A stretch of 40,404 bases of DNA from Nitratiruptor sp. (GCA_015494535.1 WGBC01000038.1:1-40404); one strand, 5' to 3'; counted from the stretch's first letter, positions 1 through 10,389 are shown. The notes: generated by a model from the letters alone, not told the origin. Program-made: numbers and translations.

Positions 1-1
1 A

Positions 2-346
2 CTACTTGCTATGCTCTTTGGCATATTCAGGCGTACAGAAAATTCCACAGTGGCATTTGCCTTCTTCTGGGATCTCTTTCTCGATTGCAGGCTTACATGG
101 GCAGATCCTGTCATCTGCGCTTTTGAACTTACCATCCTCTTCTATCACCATGAAGCAGGGGCAAAATCTCTTGCCGTACATGAGTTTGTGCCGCGCCAAT
201 CCCATGATGACGCCTTCGTTCACATCTTCGTTAGGGTTGTAGACCCAACCAAACTGCTTGCATACTTTATCGGTAAATTTCTTGGTTTTTTCAAGCTCCT
301 CCAAAAACTCCTGGCTGCTCATATCTATTTCTCTTCGTACGGCCAT
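2..346 (-). CDS. ferredoxin-thioredoxin reductase catalytic-subunit-like protein
   Basis: Cys pattern CPC...CPC...CHCGIFC typical of FTR catalytic chain; ORF given to 352 but ATG at 344-346 follows GAAGGAG. Confidence 0.85.
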   Translation of the reverse strand: MAVRREIDMSSQEFLEELEKTKKFTDKVCKQFGWVYNPNEDVNEGVIMGLARHKLMYGKRFCPCFMVIEEDGKFKSADDRICPCKPAIEKEIPEEGKCHCGIFCTPEYAKEHSK

Positions 347-407
347 TGTCACTCCTTCGGTTTTTTCAATATTACCAATTTTAATTTTTAAATTTCGTTA
401 AACCTCG

Positions 408-1043
408 CTACTCTACTCCACTTTTAGAATCGATAAAGTAACAGTTCTCAAGCTCCTCTTTGGAACCATCTTTGTAAAAACGCGTAATTATCTGTTTCTT
501 GCCTCGTTTGATGGGCGCTACGATGATGCCATTTTCTGCCAATTGATCGAAAAAACGATTGGGAATTTCCGCAATAGCTGCAGAAAAGAGTATGCGATCA
601 TAAGGTGCAAACTCTCTCCATCCAAGCATCCCGTCCGCGTAACGCACATGGATATTGGTAATACCAAGCTCGCGGAAGCGAAGCTTCGCCTCAATCACCA
701 AGCGTTCAATTCTCTCTACGCTAAAGACGCGCCTGACAATTTTGGAGAGTATCGCCGCCTGATAGCCGCTGCCGCAGCCAATTTCCAAAACGCTATCTGC
801 GGTGATGGGCTCTAGAAACTGCGTCATTTTGGCTACCGTCAAAGGAGAGCTTATCCATTGATTGGAGGCGATGGGCAGGGCGTCGAGTTTGTAGGCGTGG
901 TGCTTGAGGCCGGGTGGGACGAAGATCTCGCGGGGAATCTCGCTAAAAGCTTTTTTTATTTTAGGATCCAGAGGGAAGTTTTTGTCAATATTTTCTGCCA
1001 TCTTCTGGCACTTTTGCATTTCTAATTTTTGTAAGTAGATCAT
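408..1043 (-). CDS. pcm: protein-L-isoaspartate O-methyltransferase
   Basis: VLEIGCGSGYQAAILSKI SAM motif, QWISSPLTVAKMTQ, PCMT family layout. Confidence 0.9.
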   Translation of the reverse strand: MIYLQKLEMQKCQKMAENIDKNFPLDPKIKKAFSEIPREIFVPPGLKHHAYKLDALPIASNQWISSPLTVAKMTQFLEPITADSVLEIGCGSGYQAAILSKIVRRVFSVERIERLVIEAKLRFRELGITNIHVRYADGMLGWREFAPYDRILFSAAIAEIPNRFFDQLAENGIIVAPIKRGKKQIITRFYKDGSKEELENCYFIDSKSGVE

Positions 1044-1750
1044 AGCCCGATATCCATATAGCGGCGCATCTTTTTGATATCTTGCAGATCTACCTCTTTG
1101 TTAAGGAGACTTTTACGATCATCCCTGTAAGGCACGCCAAAAGGATCGATGATGGCACTGCTTTTTGCCATGTCGTCGTTGGCGCTATCGCTAGCAATCA
1201 CGAAGCATTGATGCATAAGTGCCAAAGTTTCAGTAAACTGTTCAAAGTGGCGTTTGCGAAGCTTCCCCCACATGGCTGGTACGAGAATGATGTCTGCGCC
1301 CTTGAGGCGTTGCCAAATCTCGATGAAGCGCAGCTCAAAACATATTAAAAGCCCAAAGCGCAGCCCCTCGATCTCAAAAAGTTTGATATCTTCCATTGAA
1401 CCAGCACTAAAATAGTCCGTCTCGCCGCCAAATTTAAAAAGTTTCACTTTTGGCTGTTCGTAGATGAGCTCTTCTTTGTAGAGTACTTTTGCAAAATTGT
1501 AGAATCGATCGCCTCTTTTTTCTATCTGGGTGTAGCAGATGATGCGCTCTTTAGATAGTGGTAGCAACTCTTCGAGGGCGTGAGCGCTAAACTGAGCTGC
1601 CTCTTCAAAGCGCTCATATGCAAAACCGGTGAGCACTACTTCTGGAGCTACGACGATATCGCCGCTTTTTTCGATGAGTTTCTTGAGGTGGCGCAGGTTT
1701 TCTTTAAAATTTTGGCCGGTTTTGCACTGAATCGCACTAAAAGTCATCAA
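1040..1750 (-). CDS. carbon-nitrogen hydrolase (nitrilase superfamily)
   Basis: [28 protein letters not shown] catalytic Glu/Lys/Cys pattern; overlaps pcm by 4 bp. Confidence 0.85.
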   Translation of the reverse strand: MMTFSAIQCKTGQNFKENLRHLKKLIEKSGDIVVAPEVVLTGFAYERFEEAAQFSAHALEELLPLSKERIICYTQIEKRGDRFYNFAKVLYKEELIYEQPKVKLFKFGGETDYFSAGSMEDIKLFEIEGLRFGLLICFELRFIEIWQRLKGADIILVPAMWGKLRKRHFEQFTETLALMHQCFVIASDSANDDMAKSSAIIDPFGVPYRDDRKSLLNKEVDLQDIKKMRRYMDIGL

Positions 1751-2762
1751 AATCGAGACTTCCTTTGGAGTAGTTGGTCACATTGCCCTCGAAAAAGTTT
1801 GTCTTTTGATCGTTAAATTTGGCAAAATCATCCACCCATTTGATTGGATGCTCCACATTGTACATAGGATCTAACCCCACGCGCTGCAATCTATCGTCCG
1901 CTAAGTATTTGATGTATTGCTCGATGATTTCATCAGTAAGTCCCAAAATTTGACCTTGGGTGATGTATTTGCCCCAGCTGCTCTCTAATTCCACCGCTCC
2001 TTCGAACATTTTGTATACATCATCAATGAGATCTTTGGTAAAAAGCTCTGGGCGCTCTTTGCGCACGGTATTGATCATGTTTTGGAAAATGAGCAGGTGC
2101 GTTACTTCATCTCTTTGGATGAAGCGAATCATCTGCGCGCTTCCTAGCATCTTGCCGCTTCTTGCCAAGGTATACATATAGGTAAAGCCGCTGTAGAAGT
2201 AGATTCCTTCTAAGATTTGGTTTGCGAACATTGCCTTGACGATGTTTTCGTCGCTTGGATTTGCAGCTAAGTCTTCATACACTTTTGCGATGTAGTCGTT
2301 TTTCTGTTTGAGTTTGAGATCTTCTCGCCAAAGCTCGTAGATTTCGTCGGTATTTTGGCTGATGCTATCTACCATAACCGCATAGCTTTGCGAATGTAGT
2401 GCCTCTTCGAATGCTTGGCGCACGAGGATAAGGTTGATTTCAGGTGCTGTTATGTAGGGGTTAACATTGTCGATAAGATTGTTGGTCTGCAAGCTATCCA
2501 TGAATATGAGCTGCGCCAAAACTTTATCGTATGCCAGTTTCTCCGCGTCGGTGAGCAGCTTATAATCTCTAGCATCTTGGGTCATATCCACCTCTTTGGG
2601 AAACCAAGTGTTGGCTAGCATCATCTCCCAGAGGTTGTACGCCCATTGGTATTTGATCTTATTGAGCTCGAAAATCCCTGTCGGATCGCCACCAAACACT
2701 TTGCGCTCGTTTACGTTCTCATGAGACTCTGGATTGTAGATCTTTTTTCTGTGATGTATCAT
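1737..2762 (-). CDS. nrdB: ribonucleoside-diphosphate reductase beta subunit, class Ia-like
   Basis: [10 protein letters not shown] (Tyr radical position retained), [10 protein letters not shown] metal ligands. Confidence 0.95.
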   Translation of the reverse strand: MIHHRKKIYNPESHENVNERKVFGGDPTGIFELNKIKYQWAYNLWEMMLANTWFPKEVDMTQDARDYKLLTDAEKLAYDKVLAQLIFMDSLQTNNLIDNVNPYITAPEINLILVRQAFEEALHSQSYAVMVDSISQNTDEIYELWREDLKLKQKNDYIAKVYEDLAANPSDENIVKAMFANQILEGIYFYSGFTYMYTLARSGKMLGSAQMIRFIQRDEVTHLLIFQNMINTVRKERPELFTKDLIDDVYKMFEGAVELESSWGKYITQGQILGLTDEIIEQYIKYLADDRLQRVGLDPMYNVEHPIKWVDDFAKFNDQKTNFFEGNVTNYSKGSLDFDDF

Positions 2763-2855
2763 GGCATCCTCCTCAAGGACTCTATACAGCTTTTTGAAAA
2801 CTTTATAGAGCCCTCTGGTAAAATTGGGATACTATTTTAGCATAAAGGAAAATCG

Positions 2856-3350
2856 ATGCGATTTGCTACCACGTTTGGGGCATCCAAGATAGATCATGAC
2901 GATCCGGCTTTTGAGGAAGGCATAGCCCTTGGTAAGCTTTTGGTGCGAAAGGGCTATGGGGTGAAGTGCGGTGGATATGGCGGATTGATGGAAGCTGTGA
3001 GCATAGGCGTCAAAGAAGCAGGAGGGTATTGCGTTGGTATCACGCTGGAGCACTTTGATGCGTTAAGAGAGCAAAATCCCTATCTGAGCAAAAAAGTGGT
3101 AGCCAAGAGTCTTTTTGAAAGGTTAGAGCTGCTCATTGAGGGAAGCGAAATCTTCGTAGCGCAAAAGGGAAGTATCGGCACGCTCAATGAGATATTCATG
3201 GTGGCGTCACTCAAGTACTCTGGTCTCATGCCAGACATTCGTATTTTTTTGTTAGGTGGCGAATACCAAGAGTTTAACTGCTTTGATGCAAGTTTTAAGA
3301 GTGTAGTGGAGTTTTGTGAGAGCTTGGAGGAGTTAGAGAGGCTTCTTTAG
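2856..3350 (+). CDS. LOG / TIGR00725-like nucleotide-binding protein
   Basis: GYGVKCGGYGGLMEAVSIGVKEAGG; degenerate PGGxGTxxE motif (KGSIGTLNE). Confidence 0.75.
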   Translation: MRFATTFGASKIDHDDPAFEEGIALGKLLVRKGYGVKCGGYGGLMEAVSIGVKEAGGYCVGITLEHFDALREQNPYLSKKVVAKSLFERLELLIEGSEIFVAQKGSIGTLNEIFMVASLKYSGLMPDIRIFLLGGEYQEFNCFDASFKSVVEFCESLEELERLL

Positions 3351-3728
3351 CCCCTTAACCCACTCCTCCATGCTCGCATTTGCCGCCGGGTTTGGCGCTT
3401 CGATGAAGCTGATGATAAATTTGTCGCTAAATTCCGCAACGCCTATGCTTCTTGGGCGCACTGACAATACTTCCGCTTTTGGCAACTCTTTGCCAAAGCA
3501 AAAGATGATATTTTTGGCGTCGATGATATTTGGATCGATTTTGCCCTCTTCAAGAGATTTTGTGTGGCTATAATGATCGAAAATAGAGATAAATGTAGCT
3601 ACAGGATGAGACTCGATCTTTTCTTTAAGATATGCAATGATGGCATCGGTATTTTTATAGTCAGTTTCATCTTTGTTAAGCTCCAAGACAAAAACCGGAT
3701 ATTTTTCCATTAGTGTAATTGTCTTCAA
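3333..3728 (-). CDS. conserved hypothetical protein (Campylobacterota-like)
   Basis: ORF track starts at 3752; TTG at 3728 is preceded by AAAAAAGGAG with 6-nt spacing; no recognised domain. Confidence 0.6.
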   Translation of the reverse strand: MKTITLMEKYPVFVLELNKDETDYKNTDAIIAYLKEKIESHPVATFISIFDHYSHTKSLEEGKIDPNIIDAKNIIFCFGKELPKAEVLSVRPRSIGVAEFSDKFIISFIEAPNPAANASMEEWVKGLKKPL

Positions 3729-3797
3729 CTTCTGCTCCTTTTTTGCCCCCAATTATAAAAGATTATACGTTTGATAAATCTTAATTATTTATGCTGT

Positions 3798-4166
3798 CTA
3801 TGCGGGCTCAAATTCCAAACAGATCCCATTGATGCAGTAGCGAAGACCCGTAGGCGCTGGGCCATCTTCGAATACGTGGCCAAGGTGTGCTTTGCATTTG
3901 GCGCAGTGCACCTCCGTGCGCACCATCCCATGGGAGGTGTCGATTTGCTCTTCTATGGCGCTTTTGTCGATTGGGGCATAAAAGCTTGGCCAACCCGTAC
4001 CTGAATCAAACTTCGTTTCAGAAGAAAAGAGTGGCGTTTTGCAGCATTTGCAGCGATATTTGCCAGGACGCTTTTCGCTATAGAGTGGACTGGTGAAAGC
4101 TGGCTCGGTGCCATGCTCGAACATCACGTAGTATTCGAACGGTGAGAGCTTATCCTTGCACTTCAT
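3798..4166 (-). CDS. msrB: peptide-methionine (R)-S-oxide reductase
   Basis: [41 protein letters not shown]. Confidence 0.95.
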   Translation of the reverse strand: MKCKDKLSPFEYYVMFEHGTEPAFTSPLYSEKRPGKYRCKCCKTPLFSSETKFDSGTGWPSFYAPIDKSAIEEQIDTSHGMVRTEVHCAKCKAHLGHVFEDGPAPTGLRYCINGICLEFEPA

Positions 4167-4692
4167 GCTTTACTCCTAACTCTTTTGCGCTTTGTATGTA
4201 GATTGAGAAATCCTTTTGTGAATGGGTAACACATAGCACTTGCATCTCGTAGTATGCGCACTTTTGTAAAAAATTATCAATCGCTCTAAGTGCCACTTTG
4301 CTAGCTTCCTCTATGGGGTAGCCGTATGCCCCGGTGGAGATGGATGGAAAAGCGATGGATACAAGCCCGTAGCTTCTGGCGATGCAGAGGCTATTTTCGT
4401 AGCAGTGCCAAAGGATTGTGGCTTCATCATGCTTGCCATCTTTGTAGATGGGGCCTACCGTGTGGATCACCCATGTGGCTGGCAGATTGTAGCCGTGGGT
4501 GATTTTGGCCTCACCTGGTTTCGCCCCACCAAGGGTGGAGCACTCTTCTTTGAGCTTTGGCCCGGCTGCTCTATGTATCGCTCCATCCACGCCGCCTCCT
4601 CCAAGAAGTGAAGAGTTTGCGGCATTGACTATGGCATCCACTTTGAGTTTGGTAATGTCGCCTTGCATGATGATTATTGACATCCAAGGCAC
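4150..4692 (-). CDS. macro domain protein (O-acetyl-ADP-ribose deacetylase family)
   Basis: [39 protein letters not shown]. Confidence 0.93.
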   Translation of the reverse strand: MPWMSIIIMQGDITKLKVDAIVNAANSSLLGGGGVDGAIHRAAGPKLKEECSTLGGAKPGEAKITHGYNLPATWVIHTVGPIYKDGKHDEATILWHCYENSLCIARSYGLVSIAFPSISTGAYGYPIEEASKVALRAIDNFLQKCAYYEMQVLCVTHSQKDFSIYIQSAKELGVKHEVQG

Positions 4693-7043
4693 TCCATGCT
4701 TCTATCGGCTACATCTTCGCTCACTTCTGGAGATTGGCTGCGTAGGTAGTAGGTGGATTTGAGCCCCAGTTTCCATGCAAGTGAATAGATCTCATGCAGA
4801 TACTTCCCGCTTGCACGATCGAGGCGGATGAAGATATTGACGCTTTGTCCTTGATCGATCCACTTTTGTCTGACAGCAGCGGCTTTGATGAGCACTCTTT
4901 GATCCAGTTCATAAGCGGGGGTGTAGTACTGCCATGTTTCAGCGCTTAAGTTTGGCACTACTACAGGAATGAGCCCAGAGAGGTTCTCTTCGAACCATTT
5001 GCGCTTATAGACTGGCTCAATCGTCTGGGTAGTGCCGGTAAGGATCGAAATCGAGCTTGTAGGCGCTATCGCCATGAGGTAGCCGTTGCGCATGCCGTCG
5101 CGTTTCACCTTTTCTCGTAGCTCGTTCCAATCATATATATAGCCAAAGAGCCCTCCTCTCTCAGGCGTGAGTTTTTTGGCCTCTTTGTTGGCGGTATCGA
5201 TTGGCAAAATCCCTTGGCTCCATTTGGAGCCCTCAAAAAGCGGGTAGCGCCCTTTTTCAACTGCAAGATTGGAAGAGGCGCGAATGGCATTGTAACTGAT
5301 CATCTCCATGATTTCGTCGATTTTTTGAAAATGCTCATCGCTTCCCCACCTGATCTTGGATTCTGCTAGCATCTGGGCTTCGCCCATGACGCCAAGGCCT
5401 ATTGATCTTGTCTGTAAGTTTGTCTTTTTGACTTTTTCAAGCGGATAGAAGTTGAGATCAATCACGTTATCGAGCATTCTAATTGCAATCGGCACAACCC
5501 TCTCTATATCCTCTTTTGTATTAACTTTACTTAGATTGATGCTTGCGAGATTGCATACCGCCGTAAGACCATCAACTTTCTCTTTTTCGACGATGAAGAC
5601 TTTTTTGCCATCGATGCTATCGAGACTTGTGATCTTTTTGGCTTTTTTGACGATACCTCCATCGATTTTCACGTCCTCTTCTTCATCGAAGTAGCTTTTG
5701 CTTCCATCTTCAAACTTAACTTTTACTTTGTAGTAGTTTGGTTCGGTGTTTTGGAAAATCTCTGTACAGAGATTGGAGCTTCTGATGATGCCTGCATGGG
5801 CGTTGGGATTGCACTTGTTGGCGTTGTCTTTGAAACATAGAAACGGGTTGCCCGTCTCAAAGTAGCTACGAAGGATCATTTTCCAAAGCTCTTTTGCTTT
5901 GACATGCTCTTTGGTGATGTCTTCGCGCTTCTCATACTCGATATAGCGCTTCTCAAACTCTTCGCCCCACAGCTCGGTAAGATCCGGCGTTTCGTATGGA
6001 TCAAAGAGCGTCCAGATGCCATCTTCCTCGACCCGCTTCATAAAAAGATCGTTTATCCAAAGGGCTGGAAAGAGATCATGTGCGCGCCTGCGCTCTTCAC
6101 CGCTATTTTTTTTCAGATCGATAAAATCGCGAATATCGATATGCCATGGCTCGATATAGACTGCAATGGCTCCTTTTCTGGTTCCTAACTGGTCTACCGC
6201 AATGGCGATGTCGTTGGTGATTTTCAAAAATGGAATGATACCGCCCGCTGCATGCTTATGCCCATCTATGTAGCTGCCCATGCCACGCACCTTGCTCCAA
6301 TCCCATCCTATGCCACCGCCAAATTTGCTCAAAAGCGCCATCTCTTTGTAGCTATCGAAGATTCCTTCGATATTGTCCGGCGTGCTGCCAATATAGCAAG
6401 AGCTTAGCTGGTGGCGGGTGGTTCTAGCGTTTGAGAGCGTAGGGGTAGCAACCATTACTTCAAATTTGCTAATAACGTCATAGAATCGTTTCGCCCAGGT
6501 TTGCGAATCCAGCTCGTTTTGCGCCAAAAACATGGCTACCGCCATGAAGAGTTGCTGGGGTAGTTCGATTGGATTGTTATTGCGATCTTTGAGCAGATAA
6601 CGATCATAAAGCGTGCGGATGCCAAGGTAGGTAAACTGCAGATCCCTTTCTGGCTTGATGTAGTCGTTGAGATCATCGAGATCATATTTTTCTTTGAGTC
6701 CTGGAAGAATACGTCCCTCTTTCTCACCTCTTTCAAAATACTCCCTTAGATGCCTATAGCCCGTAAAGCCGCTCACTTTGTGGTAGAGATCATAAAGAAA
6801 TAGTCTTGCTGCCACGAATGTCCAGTTGGGCCTATCGACATCAATTTTATCTACTGCGGTGCGGATGAGTGTTTGCTGGATCTCTGTAGTGGTGATGCCA
6901 TCGCGAAACTGGATCTTCGCATCGACTTCAAGCTCGCTTTGGCTCACACCCTCCAAGCCTTCGCATGCAGCTCTTGTATATTTTTGGATTTTTGAGATAT
7001 CTAAGGGCTCTACCCTACCATTGCGTTTAATTACCTTGATCAT
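4674..7043 (-). CDS. nrdA: ribonucleoside-diphosphate reductase alpha subunit
   Basis: N-terminal ATP-cone, [18 protein letters not shown]-terminal redox Cys pair ECLGCQ. Confidence 0.97.
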   Translation of the reverse strand: MIKVIKRNGRVEPLDISKIQKYTRAACEGLEGVSQSELEVDAKIQFRDGITTTEIQQTLIRTAVDKIDVDRPNWTFVAARLFLYDLYHKVSGFTGYRHLREYFERGEKEGRILPGLKEKYDLDDLNDYIKPERDLQFTYLGIRTLYDRYLLKDRNNNPIELPQQLFMAVAMFLAQNELDSQTWAKRFYDVISKFEVMVATPTLSNARTTRHQLSSCYIGSTPDNIEGIFDSYKEMALLSKFGGGIGWDWSKVRGMGSYIDGHKHAAGGIIPFLKITNDIAIAVDQLGTRKGAIAVYIEPWHIDIRDFIDLKKNSGEERRRAHDLFPALWINDLFMKRVEEDGIWTLFDPYETPDLTELWGEEFEKRYIEYEKREDITKEHVKAKELWKMILRSYFETGNPFLCFKDNANKCNPNAHAGIIRSSNLCTEIFQNTEPNYYKVKVKFEDGSKSYFDEEEDVKIDGGIVKKAKKITSLDSIDGKKVFIVEKEKVDGLTAVCNLASINLSKVNTKEDIERVVPIAIRMLDNVIDLNFYPLEKVKKTNLQTRSIGLGVMGEAQMLAESKIRWGSDEHFQKIDEIMEMISYNAIRASSNLAVEKGRYPLFEGSKWSQGILPIDTANKEAKKLTPERGGLFGYIYDWNELREKVKRDGMRNGYLMAIAPTSSISILTGTTQTIEPVYKRKWFEENLSGLIPVVVPNLSAETWQYYTPAYELDQRVLIKAAAVRQKWIDQGQSVNIFIRLDRASGKYLHEIYSLAWKLGLKSTYYLRSQSPEVSEDVADRSMECLGCQ

Positions 7044-8395
7044 CGATCGTCACCTCCAAAAACTCGCGCAAAGATCCTATCTACATTTTTTGTATAGTAG
7101 TCGTAGTTGAAAAACTCTCTAATCTCATCTTGGGCGATCTTTTGGGTTAGTTCTTTGTCTTCTAGGAGATACTGCAAAAAGAGGCTCTCACCCTTTTCAT
7201 TGATGGGGGGCTCTCCTTCTTGGATTTGCTCCCACACTTTCATAGCGTTTCTTTGCACGATTTTGTAGGCATCTTCTCTGCTCACTCCTCTTTTGGTAAG
7301 CTCCAATAGCACCCTTTGGCTAAAGACGAGCCCACCAGTGAGATTGAGATTTTTCATCATATTTTTTGGATAGACTACGAGGTTGGCTATGACGTTGTTG
7401 AGGCGATGCAGGGCAAAATCAAGCGTCACGAAGCCATCTGGCAGAATGAATCGCTCTACGCTAGAGTGGCTGATATCCCTCTCATGCCACAATGCTACGT
7501 TTTCTAGTGCTGGCATGGCCATGCTGCGGATTTGCCTTGCAAGTCCCGTGAGGTTTTCGCTTAGCACGGGATTGCGTTTGTGCGGCATCGCGGAGCTTCC
7601 TTTTTGTCCTTTGCTAAAGTACTCTTCTGCTTCATACACTTCTGTACGCTGGAAGTGGCGGATATTGACTGCGATCTTTTCTATTGTTGAAGCAATCAGC
7701 GCAAACGTAGTAAAGAGCCTTGCGTAACGATCGCGTTGCACTACTTGATTGGATACGGGGGCAGGTTTAAGCCCTAGCTCTTCGCATACATACTCCTCCA
7801 ATTCCATTGGTGCGTGTGCGAAATTGCCCATTGCGCCACTCACTTTGCCAACACTTATTACTTCCATCGTCTCTTCGAGGTTTTTGAGGTGCCTTGCAAA
7901 CTCATCGTACCAGACAGCGAGCACCAAACCAAATGTGATGGGCTCGCCATGAATGCCGTGACTGCGTCCCACCATCAAGGTCATTTTGTGCTCAAATGCT
8001 CTTTTTTTGATGGATTCCATCACCATCTTTACATCTTCGATGATGATTTTGAGGCTATCTCGCATCTGCAAAGCCACAGCGGTATCGATGGTATCAGAGC
8101 TTGTCATCCCATAGTGCACCCAACGAGACTCTGGTCCCAAGCTTTCCGCTACACTTGTCAGAAACGCTATCACGTCGTGCTTCGTCTCTTTTTCGATCTC
8201 TTCTATGCGCTTAATGTCGAACTTTGCGTTTTTGAGGATCTTTTCCATGTCCTCTTTAGGGATAAGCCCCAAGCGATTCCATGCTTTGACCGCTGCAAGT
8301 TCCACATCCAGCCACGCCTGGTATTTGGCTTGCATACTCCAGCGATCCGCCATCTCTTTTCGTGCATATCTCTCTACCATTGCTACCCTTTTCAA
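7040..8395 (-). CDS. purB: adenylosuccinate lyase
   Basis: signature GSSAMPHKRNPV; HYGMTSSDTIDTA. Confidence 0.97.
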   Translation of the reverse strand: MKRVAMVERYARKEMADRWSMQAKYQAWLDVELAAVKAWNRLGLIPKEDMEKILKNAKFDIKRIEEIEKETKHDVIAFLTSVAESLGPESRWVHYGMTSSDTIDTAVALQMRDSLKIIIEDVKMVMESIKKRAFEHKMTLMVGRSHGIHGEPITFGLVLAVWYDEFARHLKNLEETMEVISVGKVSGAMGNFAHAPMELEEYVCEELGLKPAPVSNQVVQRDRYARLFTTFALIASTIEKIAVNIRHFQRTEVYEAEEYFSKGQKGSSAMPHKRNPVLSENLTGLARQIRSMAMPALENVALWHERDISHSSVERFILPDGFVTLDFALHRLNNVIANLVVYPKNMMKNLNLTGGLVFSQRVLLELTKRGVSREDAYKIVQRNAMKVWEQIQEGEPPINEKGESLFLQYLLEDKELTQKIAQDEIREFFNYDYYTKNVDRIFARVFGGDDR

Positions 8396-8411
8396 AAATC
8401 TTCGCTCTTAC

Positions 8412-8417
8412 TATAAT
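8412..8417 (+). promoter_or_regulatory. candidate -10 element (TATAAT) upstream of the pseudouridine synthase gene
   Basis: TATAAT in the divergent purB / pseudouridine synthase gap. Confidence 0.5.
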
Positions 8418-8467
8418 TACTCTTATGGTATCAAAACAAAACTTTAAACATCCTCAAAAGGAGAAAC

Positions 8468-9391
8468 TTGCCATTCATTACAAAAACTCTTGTTCCAACG
8501 AAACCTATCAAGCTCTTTTTGCTTCTCATGCGAAGCTTGGGAATCGGGCAAAACAGTGCACAAAAGCTGATCGATAGTGGCAGAGTCTTGCAAGATGGCA
8601 AAGTGATAAACGACAAGGCGGCAGTGGTTGACAAGGCGGTAGATGTGATCGTTTTCGAGCCGGCCTCGCAGGGTCTCAAACCGCTCTTCGTGGCCAAGGA
8701 TTTCGCCATCTTCGACAAGCCAAGCGGCATCATGGTGCATCCTCGCAATAGGAAAAGCGGCTATACACTCATCGACGAGGCGCGCCATTTTTTTGGTCAA
8801 GAGGCCAATATCACTCATCGTATCGACAAAGAGACGAGCGGATTGGTGCTAGTGAGCAGGCACAAAGAGGCTGAGATACAAATCAAACAGATGTTCGAGC
8901 ACAAAAAGATCCAAAAAAGCTATCTCGCATTGGTGCGAGGAATTGTGGAAAAAGAGCTCTTCATCGATGCTCCGATTGCTAAAAATCGCGACTACAGCAG
9001 CGTCAAACTCAAAGTTTTGATCGACGAAAAGGGAAAAAGCGCTCAAACCATCATCAAGCCGCTGCGCCATTACGAGGATATGACGCTCGTGGAAGCCATT
9101 CCTCTTACAGGCAGACAACATCAAATAAGAGCCCATCTGTTTCACGTGAAACATCCAATCGTTGGTGATCCTATCTATGGAGTGCCTACAGATGTGGCTA
9201 TTGCATATCTCGATGGGAAACTGAGCGAAAATGAACGCCTTCGATACACAAAAGCTCCAAGGCTCATGTTGCACGCATACTCGTTGCGTTTTGGCTACAA
9301 TGATACGACGTACCATATCGTATCGAAGCAGGATTTCGTAGGGTTGTGCGAAGAGTCAGCCAATCACGAAGTCGATCTCTTTGCCCTCTAA
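8468..9391 (+). CDS. RluA-family pseudouridine synthase (S4 + catalytic domain)
   Basis: THRIDKETSGLVLVSRHKEA, GRQHQIRAHLFHVKHPIVGDPIYG; TTG start with AAAAGGAG SD. Confidence 0.92.
   Translation: MPFITKTLVPTKPIKLFLLLMRSLGIGQNSAQKLIDSGRVLQDGKVINDKAAVVDKAVDVIVFEPASQGLKPLFVAKDFAIFDKPSGIMVHPRNRKSGYTLIDEARHFFGQEANITHRIDKETSGLVLVSRHKEAEIQIKQMFEHKKIQKSYLALVRGIVEKELFIDAPIAKNRDYSSVKLKVLIDEKGKSAQTIIKPLRHYEDMTLVEAIPLTGRQHQIRAHLFHVKHPIVGDPIYGVPTDVAIAYLDGKLSENERLRYTKAPRLMLHAYSLRFGYNDTTYHIVSKQDFVGLCEESANHEVDLFAL
9138..9153. promoter_or_regulatory. parS: parS-like site (perfect TGTTTCACGTGAAACA)
   Basis: exact 16-bp palindrome identical to the canonical bacterial chromosomal parS consensus. Confidence 0.85.
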
Positions 9392-10294
9392 GAAGTTTTT
9401 CATGTTGCGCAGCGAGATAGTGCGTATGCGTCCAAGCGCCTCTTTGGTGTAGTATGCCATGTGTGGCGTATAGAGGATGTTAGGTTTTTGGATAAAGGAG
9501 AGAAAGTGTTGCGGTTTTGTGCGAAGCAACTCCTTTTCGTTTTCTATTACATCAAGGCCCAGTGCGTAAATGCTGTCAGATAGATACTCAAGCACCTCTT
9601 GGGCGATGATTTCACCACGTGCGATATTGATGATGCTTGCATCATTCTTGATGTGCTTAGCACTATCTCGATCGAGCATATGGTAGGTATCGGGTGTAAG
9701 TGGCACTGCAAACAGGATGAAATCCGCATTATCTAAGACTTCGGGATAGTTGCATTTTTTGATTTCCAATGCCTTACAAAACTCATCGTCAAAGTGTCTC
9801 GTATAGGCTTGTATCTGCATGCCGAAACTTTTGGCAATGGTAGCCACTTGCTTGCCGATACTGCCAAGCCCGATAATTGCGATAGTTTTGCCAAAAAGTT
9901 CATATCCCAAAAGATCTTTATAATGAAAATCTCCCTCTTTTGTTCTTTGAATGGCTTTGTAGGTTTTGCGAGAGATATTGAGTATGAGAGAAAACGCAAA
10001 CTCCGCTACTGCATATTTGGCATAGCCTTGAACATTGGAGACTATGATGCCTCTTTTCTTGCACGCTTCTATATCGATGTGATCGTATCCGGTGGATCTG
10101 GTCTGGATATAGCGAAGTTTTGGGAGCCTCTCCAACACATCTTGGGTGACGCGGGATCGGATGAAGATGGAGATCGCTTCGTATTCTTTGGGCTCTTTAA
10201 GAGCGTGGTTAATGTCTGTTGCGAAAATTTCCGCTGGAAGCGAAGAGAAAACCTTCGCACACTCCTTGTCAGCTTCGAAGATGGCTATTTTCAT
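9356..10294 (-). CDS. D-2-hydroxyacid dehydrogenase (NAD-dependent)
   Basis: IGLGSIGKQVA Rossmann motif, NIARGEII, LYTPHMAYYTKEA. Confidence 0.93.
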   Translation of the reverse strand: MKIAIFEADKECAKVFSSLPAEIFATDINHALKEPKEYEAISIFIRSRVTQDVLERLPKLRYIQTRSTGYDHIDIEACKKRGIIVSNVQGYAKYAVAEFAFSLILNISRKTYKAIQRTKEGDFHYKDLLGYELFGKTIAIIGLGSIGKQVATIAKSFGMQIQAYTRHFDDEFCKALEIKKCNYPEVLDNADFILFAVPLTPDTYHMLDRDSAKHIKNDASIINIARGEIIAQEVLEYLSDSIYALGLDVIENEKELLRTKPQHFLSFIQKPNILYTPHMAYYTKEALGRIRTISLRNMKNFLEGKEIDFVIG

Positions 10295-10389
10295 TTTTTC
10301 CCTTTGAACGTCACTACAATAAAACCTATCACGCCAACAAGTACGGTCCCTGCAATGATAAGCAACATCGCATTGTCAAGTGTTGTCAT
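10291..10389 (-). CDS. small single-TM protein, 32 aa ([32 protein letters not shown])
   Basis: translated by hand; ATG overlaps end of upstream small ORF, TGA overlaps dehydrogenase ATG; not in the ORF track. Confidence 0.65.
   Translation of the reverse strand: MTTLDNAMLLIIAGTVLVGVIGFIVVTFKGKK

Noticed and set aside
1737-2762. Possible class Ic (radical-less) NrdB
   Set aside because: The [10 protein letters not shown] segment aligns with E. coli FSETIHSRSY and retains the radical Tyr; ordinary class Ia-like.
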